A stretch of DNA of 64,000 nucleotides from Sphingobacterium sp. BN32 (lineage in GTDB: Bacteria > Bacteroidota > Bacteroidia > Sphingobacteriales > Sphingobacteriaceae), in assembly GCF_030503615.1 (NCBI RefSeq), contig NZ_CP129963.1, positions 496,001 to 560,000 of the forward strand, written 5' to 3'. Both the position numbers and the translations under genes were made by a program. The notes under the pieces were generated by a model. That model did not search any database. It was not told the origin of the DNA and was given only the letters and a program-made list of their open reading frames with translations. Shown piece by piece: positions 54,271-63,158 of this stretch (positions are counted from its first letter, which is position 1; the number at the start of each line of letters is the position of its first letter).

Positions 54271-55341
54271 TTACTTTACAATTAAGTTCCAGCCGTGTGT
54301 ATCTTCGCTCTTTCCGTAGCGTAAATCGTTCAAGTAAGAAAGGACTTTTAACGAGAACTCTCTGCCTTCAACCGGAGGAAGTGTATAGTCTTGTCCTTCG
54401 AATCCGATGCGATCAATATGTGTAATTGTAGCAGCAGTTCCGGCAGCGAAAGCTTCTGTCACTGTTCCAGCTTTGATACCATCGATTAACTCTTGAACCG
54501 ACACTTTACGTTGCTCAGCTTTGTAACCCCACTCTTCTGCCAATTCCATAATCGTGCGGCGGGTAACACCATGAAGAATCGTATCGCCATGTGGTGTAAT
54601 AATGCTGTCGCCGATACGGAAAATTAAGTTTGCCGTACCTGCCTCTTCAATGTACTTATGCTCATTGGCATCTGTCCACATAATTTGGTCATAGCCTTCG
54701 TTGTTGGCTAATTGTGTTGGGTATAAAGATAAAGCGTAGTTACCTGCGTTTTTCGAGAAACCAACACCACCTTCAGCAGCACGTGTATAATGTGTTTCCA
54801 CTTTCAAACTGATGGGCTTGCTATAGTACGCACCAACAGGGCAAGTGATGATAATAAACTTATAGGATATTGATGGGTGCACGCCTAAGGCTGCTTCTGT
54901 CGCAAACATAAAAGGACGGATGTACAATGCGGTGCCTTCTGTTGATGGGATCCACTCACGATCAACATCCAATAACTTTTTCAAACCGTCCATGAAGATC
55001 TCTTCTGGAACTTCCGGCATCTGTAGACGCGCCGCTGATTTATTAAAACGCTCCCAGTTCTTATCTGGACGGAAGATACTTACGGTGCCATCTGCAAACT
55101 TATAACCTTTAATACCTTCAAAAATTGCTTGTCCGTAATGTAATGCAGACATGGAAGGGCTCAGGGTTAAATCGCCGTAAGGGACGATAGCCACATCTGT
55201 CCATTGTCCGTTCTCATAATTTGCGACCAGCATATGGTCCGACATGATCTGTCCAAATTTTAAGTTGTTGAAATCTACTTGCGAGAGTCTTGATGTTTTT
55301 GTTGGCTCTACGCGAATTGAGATTTGTTCTGTCGCGCTCAT
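54271..55341 (-). CDS. ilvE: branched-chain amino acid aminotransferase
   Basis: This PLP enzyme of fold type IV interconverts Val, Leu and Ile with their keto acids. The 356-residue length suits the longer (BCAT2-like) subgroup. Motifs include LHYGQAIFEGIKGYKFADGT near residue 66, the PLP-lysine region GVGFSKNAGNYALSLYPTQ, and EAGTANLIFRIGD. The C-terminal half has FAAGTAATITHIDRIG and the phosphate-binding HGVTRRTIMELA. It is a single-gene unit with its own terminator. Confidence 0.96.
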   Translation of the reverse strand: MSATEQISIRVEPTKTSRLSQVDFNNLKFGQIMSDHMLVANYENGQWTDVAIVPYGDLTLSPSMSALHYGQAIFEGIKGYKFADGTVSIFRPDKNWERFNKSAARLQMPEVPEEIFMDGLKKLLDVDREWIPSTEGTALYIRPFMFATEAALGVHPSISYKFIIITCPVGAYYSKPISLKVETHYTRAAEGGVGFSKNAGNYALSLYPTQLANNEGYDQIMWTDANEHKYIEEAGTANLIFRIGDSIITPHGDTILHGVTRRTIMELAEEWGYKAEQRKVSVQELIDGIKAGTVTEAFAAGTAATITHIDRIGFEGQDYTLPPVEGREFSLKVLSYLNDLRYGKSEDTHGWNLIVK

Positions 55342-55801
55342 ATCAATTGATTGTTTTTATGCCCGCAAGTTAGCAAAAAAATAAAAGCTAAGCTTTATAA
55401 CCCGCTAAAATTAATTAGCAAGAAGGCAAGCAAACGATAGCAAATGTTAAGTTAATGTTATGTGTTTCAACATTTAATATGAAGACTCTAACTGTGTTTT
55501 TACATTCTGTATGTTTTCCTATGCAATACTGTCTACTGTTTGCTATAGTAAAAAAAACGGGATATCAGTTAAGACCATGCTGGACGCAGATTCCGATTCT
55601 CGGTACTGTTATTGCATTCAGAGTACTGAATTTGTGGCAAGCAGTTCACAGATTTTTAACTAAAATATTGAAACAAGTCGTAGAAGTTTATTGATGATGT
55701 GGTTGGCTTTGCTGGATAAAAATTGCTTAGTAAAGCAATCCGGTTAAGAAAGAGTACTACAACTTGTCAATCAGTTTTTAAGTCAACCAAAGAAATAACT
55801 A

Positions 55802-55912
55802 ATGGAAAGAGAATTAGCAAACATCAGTACGCAAGAGACCAAACAAGTCGGCGTTTTTAAGTTTATCATCGGTTTTATCGTATTCTTGTATAAAACTGCT
55901 ATCCGCCCGTAA
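55802..55912 (+). CDS. candidate 36-residue membrane peptide
   Basis: ATG at 55802, TAA at 55910. The peptide begins MERELANISTQETKQVGVF and then has a hydrophobic stretch IIGFIVFLY followed by a basic end KTAIRP. This charged N-part, single helix and positive C-end is the layout of small inner-membrane proteins or secreted-peptide precursors. No family is recognised, and it stands alone in a 1 kb gap. Confidence 0.35.
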   Translation: MERELANISTQETKQVGVFKFIIGFIVFLYKTAIRP

Positions 55913-56175
55913 AAGGACGTTTACCCCGAAGAGGGCCTTCCCATCAAGATACTTTTGCGAGCGGAAAGTCTATCAACCTATGACCTGACGAGCATTTACC
56001 AATGCTCTTTGTCATCACGCTTATATTTCAAATTTCTTTTATTTGATAGGTTTTTCTTCTGAGCCTGTCCATCTCTAAATTGCAAAAAGAATTTCCTTTT
56101 TGTTGCTGTTTCCGTAGTAGCATCAATGTTTTTATCTTTGTATGAAGCTTGCTCGCGGTTTGAACAAGCACAGTT

Positions 56176-56257
56176 GAACTCTTGTTCAACTTAAAACCCT
56201 TTCAAAGCCCTTTCAAACCCAATGTAAAACCCAATCAAACCCGCTCTGAAAGGGCTA
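56176..56257. repeat. second copy of the REP-like intergenic repeat
   Basis: AAAGCCCTTTCAAACCC, AACCCAATG-type blocks and ATCAAACCCGCT occur in the same order as on the minus strand of 22645-22717. Here the outer arms AGCCCTTTCA/TGAAAGGGCT (56206-56256) form a 10 bp stem. A separate small hairpin AGTTGAAC-tctt-GTTCAACT precedes it. Confidence 0.65.
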
Positions 56258-56363
56258 TGATATGGTTAATAAAAGGCTTTGATTAAAGTATGTTTGCACG
56301 AAGGTAACAACGACTACCTTGTCGGTATAGCCGAATACAATAAATACAGAAATTTAGTGTCTC

Positions 56364-57875
56364 TTAAGAAAGAAGCTTCAAGATAGGGTCAAGGTATTCT
56401 CGACTATTTGCTAAACGCGGGACCTTATTCTGCCCGCCCAACTTACCTCTTGATTTCATCCATTGGTAGAAAGTATCTGTTGGGGCGTTGTGAATGACAG
56501 GTGCAGATAGAGCCATATTTTTATAGCGCTTGGCATCGTAGTCGGAGTTGATTTCGCGAAGGGTCTGATCTAGTATTTCACAAAACCTGTTGAAATCTTG
56601 GGGCTGTTTTTCGAATTCGATAACCCATTCATGCGCACCAGCGCCTTTGTCTTTAAAGTAGACCGGGCCGGCCGTATAGTCTTTGATACTAGCTTCAGTT
56701 GCTTTGCAGGCCGCTTCTAAAGCTTGATCGGCATTATCTACAATCACTTCCTCGCCAAATGTATTGATGTATTGTTTCGTGCGTCCGGATATTTGAAAAC
56801 GATATGGCGATAAGGAAGTGAATTTGATCGTGTCGCCGATTTTGTAGCGCCATAGGCCCGCATTGGTCGTAATGATCAAGGCATAGTTCTTTCCAATCTC
56901 TACCTCATGCAGACCCAAGGTTTTTGGATGTTCTTCATGCAGGTTCTCCATCGGTAGAAATTCATAATAGATTCCATAGTCCAACATCAGCAACAGGTCA
57001 TCCGAGTCTGAGCGATCCTGTAAACCGAAATAGCCTTCTGAAGCGTTATAATTCTCCAGGTAGTACATGTTGTCGGTTGGAATTAGTTTTTTGAATTGCT
57101 CACGGTATGGTTTAAAGCTAACACCACCATGGCTATAGAATTCTAGGTTAGGCCATACTTCCAATAGATTCTCCTTGCCTGTTATTTCTAGAATACGATT
57201 GGCCATAACCATGTTCCAGGTTGGAACGCCCGCAAGGCTCGTTACGTTTTCTTTCAATGTGATCTGACAGATCTGCTCGATCTTCTCCTCAAAATTAGGA
57301 TTCAAGGTTACTTCAATATTCGGTGTTCTTTTGAATTCTGCCCAAAAAGGAAGGTTGCGAATCAGGATAGATGATAAATCTCCGTAATAGGAGTCCGGGC
57401 TAAAGTTGTTGATCTGCGACGAACCGCCGATTACTACTGATTTTCCTGTAAATATTTTGTTTTCGGGTTTGTTGTGGCAGTAGATGGAAAGCATGTCTTT
57501 CCCGCCTTGGTAGTGACACTCTTCGAGGGCTTCGATACTGACCGGAATAAATTTGCTGCGGTCGGCTGTCGTGCCCGAAGATTTCGCAAACCATTTGATA
57601 TCCGAAGGCCATAGTACATTTTGTTCCCCTTTGATCATCCTGTCGATATATCCTTTCAGACTGTCATAATCTTGGATAGGGACTCTTTCTTTATATTGAT
57701 CGGGTGTTAGTATGCTGTTGTAGTCATACTTCTTGCCCCATTCCGTTGCTTCCGCTGCAGATATTAGACTTTGGAACCACTCTTCTTGTACGTCGTGCGG
57801 ATACTTCATGAAAAGGTCGATTTGGTGCATTCGCTTTTTCATAATCCACGTAAAGAGAGAATTTAGTAAGGCCAT
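56364..57875 (-). CDS. GH3-family acyl-adenylate/amido synthetase-like protein
   Basis: This 503-residue protein of the GH3 (auxin-responsive promoter) superfamily belongs to the firefly-luciferase-like adenylate-forming fold. Recognisable motifs are WFAKSSGTTADRSKFIPVS (P-loop-like, about residues 89-107), YYLENYNASEGYFGLQ, and ALIITTNAGLWRYKIGDTIKF followed by ISGRTKQYINTFGEEV. Plant members conjugate amino acids to hormones; the bacterial role and substrates are unknown. The gene lies 21 bp downstream of lptB, in a recJ-lptB-GH3 unit. Confidence 0.88.
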   Translation of the reverse strand: MALLNSLFTWIMKKRMHQIDLFMKYPHDVQEEWFQSLISAAEATEWGKKYDYNSILTPDQYKERVPIQDYDSLKGYIDRMIKGEQNVLWPSDIKWFAKSSGTTADRSKFIPVSIEALEECHYQGGKDMLSIYCHNKPENKIFTGKSVVIGGSSQINNFSPDSYYGDLSSILIRNLPFWAEFKRTPNIEVTLNPNFEEKIEQICQITLKENVTSLAGVPTWNMVMANRILEITGKENLLEVWPNLEFYSHGGVSFKPYREQFKKLIPTDNMYYLENYNASEGYFGLQDRSDSDDLLLMLDYGIYYEFLPMENLHEEHPKTLGLHEVEIGKNYALIITTNAGLWRYKIGDTIKFTSLSPYRFQISGRTKQYINTFGEEVIVDNADQALEAACKATEASIKDYTAGPVYFKDKGAGAHEWVIEFEKQPQDFNRFCEILDQTLREINSDYDAKRYKNMALSAPVIHNAPTDTFYQWMKSRGKLGGQNKVPRLANSREYLDPILKLLS

Positions 57876-57896
57876 ATGATTTGTAAAAACCTAAAT

Positions 57897-58631
57897 TTAA
57901 AACTTTTTACGTCTTAATTCAAAATGTCGACCTAGATAAAACTTGCGTGCAAGCTCATTATTGGCGATTTCCTCGGGTGTTCCTGTCAACATGATCTTTC
58001 CTTCCGTCAACAAATAAGCACGATCGGTAATGGATAAGGTTTCCTGTACGTTGTGGTCGGTAATTAGGATTCCGATGTTGCGTGTTTTAAGTTTAGCCAC
58101 GATGGTTTGGATTTCCTCCACCGCAATGGGGTCTACGCCGGCAAAGGGTTCATCTAAAAGGATAAAATGCGGGTTTGCCGCAAGCGCGCGTGCAATCTCA
58201 GTACGGCGTCTTTCACCTCCGGACAATAGGTCGCCTCGGTTCTTGCGAACACGGTGCAGACTAAATTCCGTTAATAGCTCTTCCAGTTTTTCTTTACGTT
58301 CTGCTTTATTCGGGTAGTGTATCTCGAGTACCGAAAGGATATTATTCTCTACGGATAACTTCCTAAAGACAGAGGCCTCCTGAGCGAGATAACCGATTCC
58401 GCGTTGAGCGCGACGATACATCGGGTCGTCCGTAATTTCTAGATCATCTAAATAGACGTTGCCCTCATTGGGTTTAATCAATCCCACGATCATATAGAAA
58501 GAAGTTGTTTTTCCGGCACCATTGGGGCCAAGCAATCCTACAATTTCTCCTTGTTCCACATAGAATGATACGTCGTTAACAACAGTACGTTGCTTATATT
58601 TCTTGATTAGATGTTCTGCTTTAAGAATCAT
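57897..58631 (-). CDS. lptB: LPS export ABC transporter ATP-binding protein LptB
   Basis: LptB powers extraction of lipopolysaccharide by LptF/LptG. The 244-residue ATPase has Walker [20 protein letters not shown], the Q-loop [20 protein letters not shown], the signature [17 protein letters not shown], Walker [20 protein letters not shown] and the switch His in [10 protein letters not shown]. The wording [12 protein letters not shown] is specific to LptB. I start at the ATG 58631 ([12 protein letters not shown]), since the upstream extension begins with TTG and adds residues absent from the family. It follows recJ. Confidence 0.95.
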   Translation of the reverse strand: MILKAEHLIKKYKQRTVVNDVSFYVEQGEIVGLLGPNGAGKTTSFYMIVGLIKPNEGNVYLDDLEITDDPMYRRAQRGIGYLAQEASVFRKLSVENNILSVLEIHYPNKAERKEKLEELLTEFSLHRVRKNRGDLLSGGERRRTEIARALAANPHFILLDEPFAGVDPIAVEEIQTIVAKLKTRNIGILITDHNVQETLSITDRAYLLTEGKIMLTGTPEEIANNELARKFYLGRHFELRRKKF

Positions 58632-58660
58632 GGGCTTAACCTTTCCTTGCAAATATATTT

Positions 58661-60361
58661 TTAAAATCGAATTGCTTTAATATTTAATTGCAAATTCTTC
58701 TTGCCGCGCCAGTTATTTTCCTCTATGCAATAGCATATATCGAATGGCTTTCCTTCATTTATTGCATTGACATGCTCGCCAAGACCGAAGCCAATACATT
58801 CGAAGGCGTAGGAATCTTCTTGCTTTACGCTGAACTTAAGATGCGTAGAGCCGACGATATAAGCCGTAGCTGCCGCCGTTACGCGCTTGGTCATGAAAAT
58901 TGGCGCTTCGTTTTGTGGGCCGAAGGGCTCAAACTGCTTCAATATGCGGTAGAACTTACTGTCAATGTCAATCAGGTTGATGTCTTTTTCGATAAGAACC
59001 TCCTGTTGCAACATCTCTGGTTTGATTGTTTTGCTGACAACTTCTTCGAAACGCTCCTGGAATAAGGCAACGTTGCTATGTTGCATGGTGAGTCCGGCAG
59101 CATACTTGTGCCCACCGTATTGATCTAGTAGATCGCTGCATTCGCTCAAGGCTTCATATAAGTCAAAACCTATCACAGATCGCGCCGATCCGGCAATATG
59201 TCCGTTGGTTTCCGTTAAGATAATCGTCGGGCGGTAATAACGCTCCGTCAGACGCGATGCGACGATACCAATGACGCCCTTATGCCAATCTGATTTATAG
59301 AGAACGGTTGTTTTCTTGCTGTGTTGCAATACGTCATTATCCAAAATGGATAATGCTTCTTCCGTAATGCGCAGGTCGAAATCTTTGCGAACATTGTTCT
59401 GGTCGTCGATATTGACGGAAAACTCCTTCGCATCCGACAGGGATTTTGCGATCAATAGCTGTACAGCGTCTTTCGCGTGGTCAATTCGCCCGGCAGCATT
59501 GATGCGTGGGCCTATCTGAAAAACGATATCATTAACGGAGAACTGTCCTGTTTTGTGCGACGATAGGTTGATTAATGCTTGTAATCCGCAGCTCGCATTG
59601 CCATTGAGCTTAATTAAGCCGTAATGTGCAAGAATGCGGTTTTCGCCGGTAATGGGGACAATATCGGAAGCTATACTTACCGCTACGAGATCCAGGTACT
59701 GATAGGCAAGCTCCATATCCATGCTGTTCTGCTTTATAAACGCCTGTATGATTTTAAATCCGATACCACAGCCTGAAAGCTCTTTGTAAGGGTATGAGCA
59801 ATCGGAACGCTTCGGGTCAAGAACAGCGACTGCCTCAGGGAGTTCATCACCCGGTAGGTGGTGGTCGCCAATGATAAAGTCAATGTTCTTGGAATTTGCA
59901 TAAGCAATCTTATCGTTGGCCTTGATACCGCAGTCTAGTGCAATAATAAGCGAAAATCCGTTGTCATGGGCGTAATCAATTCCAGCGGTCGAGATTCCAT
60001 ACCCCTCTTTGTAACGGTCGGGGATGTAATATTCGATTCTGGAATGGAAATCGCGGAAAAAACTATAGACGACAGCTACGGCGGTTGTACCGTCCACGTC
60101 ATAGTCACCATAAATCAGGATCTTTTCATTATTGCCGATTGCTTTCTCGATACGGGCAATTGCTATATCCATCCCTTTCATCAGGAACGGGTCGTGCAGA
60201 TAGTCTAAAGATGGTCTAAAAAAAATGCGTGCCTGCTCAAAAGTTTCAACGTCGCGATTTAATAATAACTCTGCAATAATACTATTGACGCCCAACTCAT
60301 CCCTCAATTTATTAATCTTTCCGACATCTTTTTTTGGTTTCAGCACCCACCTTTTTTGCAT
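58661..60361 (-). CDS. recJ: single-stranded-DNA-specific exonuclease RecJ
   Basis: RecJ degrades ssDNA 5'-3' in recombination and repair. The 566-residue protein has the DHH-family motifs [14 protein letters not shown] (about residues 79-92), [27 protein letters not shown], and the DHHA1 region with [14 protein letters not shown] and [13 protein letters not shown]-terminal OB fold ends in [10 protein letters not shown]. The length is normal. It is first in the minus-strand unit with lptB and the GH3-family gene. Confidence 0.96.
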   Translation of the reverse strand: MQKRWVLKPKKDVGKINKLRDELGVNSIIAELLLNRDVETFEQARIFFRPSLDYLHDPFLMKGMDIAIARIEKAIGNNEKILIYGDYDVDGTTAVAVVYSFFRDFHSRIEYYIPDRYKEGYGISTAGIDYAHDNGFSLIIALDCGIKANDKIAYANSKNIDFIIGDHHLPGDELPEAVAVLDPKRSDCSYPYKELSGCGIGFKIIQAFIKQNSMDMELAYQYLDLVAVSIASDIVPITGENRILAHYGLIKLNGNASCGLQALINLSSHKTGQFSVNDIVFQIGPRINAAGRIDHAKDAVQLLIAKSLSDAKEFSVNIDDQNNVRKDFDLRITEEALSILDNDVLQHSKKTTVLYKSDWHKGVIGIVASRLTERYYRPTIILTETNGHIAGSARSVIGFDLYEALSECSDLLDQYGGHKYAAGLTMQHSNVALFQERFEEVVSKTIKPEMLQQEVLIEKDINLIDIDSKFYRILKQFEPFGPQNEAPIFMTKRVTAAATAYIVGSTHLKFSVKQEDSYAFECIGFGLGEHVNAINEGKPFDICYCIEENNWRGKKNLQLNIKAIRF

Positions 60362-60368
60362 ATCTTTG
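60361..60368 (+). promoter_or_regulatory. -7 box TATCTTTG in the recJ/MBL divergent gap
   Basis: An exact TANNTTTG on the plus strand, 109 bp before the MBL-hydrolase ATG. A TTTG lies 24 bp upstream, slightly too far for an ideal -33 element. Confidence 0.4.
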
Positions 60369-60476
60369 CATTAATTTTAACGTGTAAATATACATTTTAT
60401 AGCGCTACTAACCTAATAGGAGGGGGGCTATATGTGGGCACACTTACTTAACTCGCAAGTAAACAAATAAATAGAT

Positions 60477-61259
60477 ATGGTTAGCGCATATTCCCTTTAC
60501 GAGGGCTCTTATTCTGTAGATAAATCCAAGAAATTCATTCCGTTTGATCCGAAAAAAGACGATCCGAAGGATCGTCCGGGCTCTTTATTCATCCATGTTC
60601 ACCCTTTTTTGGTAGAGACCAAAGCGGGTTTAGTTTTGTTAGATACCGGGCTCGGCCGTCGTACAGATGATGATGAATTGATGATTCACGCGAACATCAA
60701 AAAGCTGGGTTTTGATATCGAAGACGTACGTTATGTATTGATGTCGCACTTGCATAAGGATCATGCCAATGGGATGGTTGATTTTAAAGATGGGACGAAG
60801 CGAGTAGCTTTTCCGAATGCCGAATATGTAATTCAGGAGCAGGAGTGGGAAGCCGCTTTCAGCACGGAGTCGCCTTCCTATCGTACCGATGTTTTTGAAG
60901 TGTTGCAGCGTAGTGGGAATCTATTGTTTGTTAATGGTGATGGTCGTTTAAATGATGAGATCCGTTATGAGCTTTCAGGGGGACACTCGGAGTTTCATCA
61001 GGTGTTCCATATCGGAACCGGTGAGGAGCATTTCTTCTTCGGTGGGGATGAATTGCCGGAGCCTGAGGAGATTTTCCGCAACTTTATTGCAAAGTATGAT
61101 TACGATGGTCGTCGTGCGAAGCAATTACGCGAGGAATACTGGGCGGCTGGTGCGCCAGAAGGCTGGGTATTCTTGTTCTATCATTCGAAAAGCATTGCTA
61201 TCGGGCGTCCCGAGCAGCGCGAAGATGGAACATACAAGATCATCGATGCCACGAAATAA
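60477..61259 (+). CDS. metallo-beta-lactamase-fold hydrolase
   Basis: This 260-residue cytoplasmic hydrolase has the dizinc motif H91xH93xD95H96 in LMSHLHKDHANGMV. A later His occurs in SGGHSEFHQVFHIG, and FFFGGDELPEPEEIF gives the bridging Asp. Relatives include lactonases (AHL/AttM type), glyoxalases and others, and the HxHxDH plus GGHSEFHQ context fits a lactonase- or hydrolase-like enzyme of unknown substrate. The antiporter pair begins 70 bp downstream on the same strand. Confidence 0.85.
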   Translation: MVSAYSLYEGSYSVDKSKKFIPFDPKKDDPKDRPGSLFIHVHPFLVETKAGLVLLDTGLGRRTDDDELMIHANIKKLGFDIEDVRYVLMSHLHKDHANGMVDFKDGTKRVAFPNAEYVIQEQEWEAAFSTESPSYRTDVFEVLQRSGNLLFVNGDGRLNDEIRYELSGGHSEFHQVFHIGTGEEHFFFGGDELPEPEEIFRNFIAKYDYDGRRAKQLREEYWAAGAPEGWVFLFYHSKSIAIGRPEQREDGTYKIIDATK

Positions 61260-61329
61260 AAGGAGAATTCTTATATTTGGGTGAGCCGTATTTTTAGAAA
61301 CTTAAGTTTTATTTAAATAGAAAGTTAAC

Positions 61330-61809
61330 ATGTCGATAGTTAGAGAAAGTGATCTAATAGGCATTGGGAAGAAATACCAGATTGAGACCGAAGCAGGTGA
61401 CAATATGGTTGTGGTTATTCATGATGATGGTCGTCGCGAGTTGTATCGCCACGAAGATGAAGACAACGAAACCCACTGTGTAATGACTTTGTCCGATGAG
61501 GAATCTAGACAGGTAGCGGGTATTTTAGGGGGATTGTCCTATAAGCCGAAAGCACTTGAAACGATTGAAGTTGCTTTAGACGATTTGCGTATAGAATGGT
61601 ATAAAGTAGAGTCATCGAATGATGGAGTCAACAAAAGCATCGGAGAACTGGAAGTACGACAGCGTACCGGAGCGTCAATCATTGCCGCTATTCGCGAGGA
61701 TGAAACCATTATTAACCCAGGTCCAGAATACATTATCCAACCTGGAGCGACACTAGTAATCGCTGGTAAGCTAAAAAATATCAAACTTTTAAAAGAAATC
61801 CTTCTGTAA
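61330..61809 (+). CDS. KhtT-like regulatory subunit of a cation antiporter (TrkA_C/RCK-C domain)
   Basis: This 159-residue soluble protein has an N-terminal part with SIVRESDLIGIGKKYQIETEAGD and a C-terminal TrkA_C domain at about residues 75-158 (SIGELEVRQRTGASIIAAIR, PGATLVIAGKLKNIKLLKEIL). In KhtT/KhtU systems this subunit binds a nucleotide such as cyclic-di-AMP and opens a K+/H+ antiporter. The antiporter gene starts 9 bp later. Which ligand is sensed here is unknown. Confidence 0.88.
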   Translation: MSIVRESDLIGIGKKYQIETEAGDNMVVVIHDDGRRELYRHEDEDNETHCVMTLSDEESRQVAGILGGLSYKPKALETIEVALDDLRIEWYKVESSNDGVNKSIGELEVRQRTGASIIAAIREDETIINPGPEYIIQPGATLVIAGKLKNIKLLKEILL

Positions 61810-61818
61810 TATTCGCCT

Positions 61819-63120
61819 ATGCCTAATACCATTATTATTGAAATTGGAATTGCCGTTTTACTAGTAGCCCTTGTTGGCCTGCTCGCCAACAGACTTCGTT
61901 TTTCAGTTATTCCCTTTTTTATTGTAATAGGTATGGTCTTGGGCAATGAGTCCTATCCAGGTTTTGTTGCCGATGGATTGGCGCGTATCGGAAATGAGGG
62001 TTTTACCCAAGCGGTCAACTCGGTTTGGAAGTTCTTTACTTTTACTGAAAGTAAACCTTTCATTGATTTTATGGGTAGGCTAGGGGTGTTGTTCTTGCTG
62101 TTTTATTTGGGCTTGGAGTTTTCAGTTGGCCGATTGATCAAGTCTGGGAAGTCCATTGTGGCTGGCGGGAGCTTTTATGTGGCTTTAAACTTTGTGTCCG
62201 GCCTTTTAGTCGGCTGGATGATGGACTTGCCTTTCAAGGAGACCATGGTACTCTGCGGTATTATGACTAGTTCTTCCACAGCAATTGTCGCGAAGGTGTT
62301 AACCGATCTGAAGCGTACTGCCAATCCGGAAACAGAGGTAATCATGGGGATGATCATGTTCGATGATCTTTTCATAGCGATGCATATCTCTTTCCTATCC
62401 GGTTTAATCCTGACAGGAAGCAGTTCGTTTTGGGCTGTAGCCGGTACCTCACTATTAGCACTAGGTTTTATACTGACTTTCCTCATTCTCGGGAGAAAAC
62501 TGATTCCATTTATTGATAAGATACTACAGGAGAAATCTTCTGAATTGTTCATTCTGATCATCTTCAGCTTGCTATTCACGATTGCGGGTTTTTCGGAAAC
62601 TATCCATGTCGCTGAAGCCATTGGGGCACTAATGGCGGGGTTGGTATTTGCGGATTCCAAGTATTTGAAGAAGATTGAGGGGATGGTATTGCCATTTAAA
62701 GATTTCTTTGGTGCCATGTTCTTCTTTAGCTTTGGGCTTTCTATTGATATGTATTCTTTAGGTGGTGCGGTCGGCTGGGCAGCATTTGCGGCTTTGATCA
62801 CCATTATCGGCAATGTCGCATCGGGTTATTTTGCAACTCGGTTCTCCAATTTGAAGCCTAAGAACTCGGTCGATATCGGATTTACTTTATCGGCGCGTGG
62901 TGAGTTTTCCATCATTATGGCAAACATCGGTAAGGCAGGTAAGCTATTGCCGGTGATACAATCCTTCGTGGTGGTCTATGTGTTGATCTTATCAATCGTT
63001 TCGCCGCTTCTAACGAAGGAATCCAGAAATATATGGAATAAGCTGTCGGGACAAAAAGAAGCTCCTAAGCGGGCTAAGAAAAAGCTTAGCGACTTAGAAG
63101 CTGCTGTGCAGGAATCGTAG
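61819..63120 (+). CDS. CPA2-type cation:proton antiporter (KhtU-like)
   Basis: This 433-residue inner-membrane antiporter of about 12 helices is of the Kef/CPA2 type. Conserved stretches are LGVLFLLFYLGLEFSVGRLIKSG, CGIMTSSSTAIVAKVLTDL, MIMFDDLFIAMHISFLSGL with the acidic pair expected in the transport helix, and HVAEAIGALMAGLVFADSKY. No fused RCK domain is present; regulation comes from the separate TrkA_C protein encoded just upstream. K+ efflux in exchange for protons is the likely activity. The C-terminal tail is basic. Confidence 0.9.
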   Translation: MPNTIIIEIGIAVLLVALVGLLANRLRFSVIPFFIVIGMVLGNESYPGFVADGLARIGNEGFTQAVNSVWKFFTFTESKPFIDFMGRLGVLFLLFYLGLEFSVGRLIKSGKSIVAGGSFYVALNFVSGLLVGWMMDLPFKETMVLCGIMTSSSTAIVAKVLTDLKRTANPETEVIMGMIMFDDLFIAMHISFLSGLILTGSSSFWAVAGTSLLALGFILTFLILGRKLIPFIDKILQEKSSELFILIIFSLLFTIAGFSETIHVAEAIGALMAGLVFADSKYLKKIEGMVLPFKDFFGAMFFFSFGLSIDMYSLGGAVGWAAFAALITIIGNVASGYFATRFSNLKPKNSVDIGFTLSARGEFSIIMANIGKAGKLLPVIQSFVVVYVLILSIVSPLLTKESRNIWNKLSGQKEAPKRAKKKLSDLEAAVQES

Positions 63121-63158
63121 GTTTCCTGTTTATCTTAATTTCGCGTTTCGCGAATGTC

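Larger units (their letters stand above)
55342..56363. other. 1 kb intergenic gap between ilvE and the GH3-family gene
   Basis: Besides a candidate 36-codon ORF (55802-55912) and a REP-like repeat (56191-56257), I see no gene. A small hairpin ATTGCTT-agta-AAGCAAT lies near 55727 and another, GAGCATT-tacc-AATGCTC, near 55989-56006. An open frame of 79 codons at 55455-55694 is rich in Cys and irregular in composition and is probably not a gene. Confidence 0.4.

Noticed and set aside
55455-55694. 79-codon open frame in the ilvE-GH3 gap
   Set aside because: Its composition (many Cys, Trp, His, mixed hydrophobic runs) is irregular and no start signal stands out. I keep it only as a remark in the gap description.
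55984-56011. CTGACGAG followed by a small hairpin, reminiscent of a hammerhead ribozyme core
   Set aside because: The required GAAA after stem II is absent (TCTTTG instead) and stems I and III cannot be drawn.
62175-62813. 212-codon open frame antisense to the cation antiporter
   Set aside because: It lies wholly within the antiporter gene on the other strand and is rich in Lys, Ser and Pro as expected for a mirror frame of hydrophobic codons. No family features.
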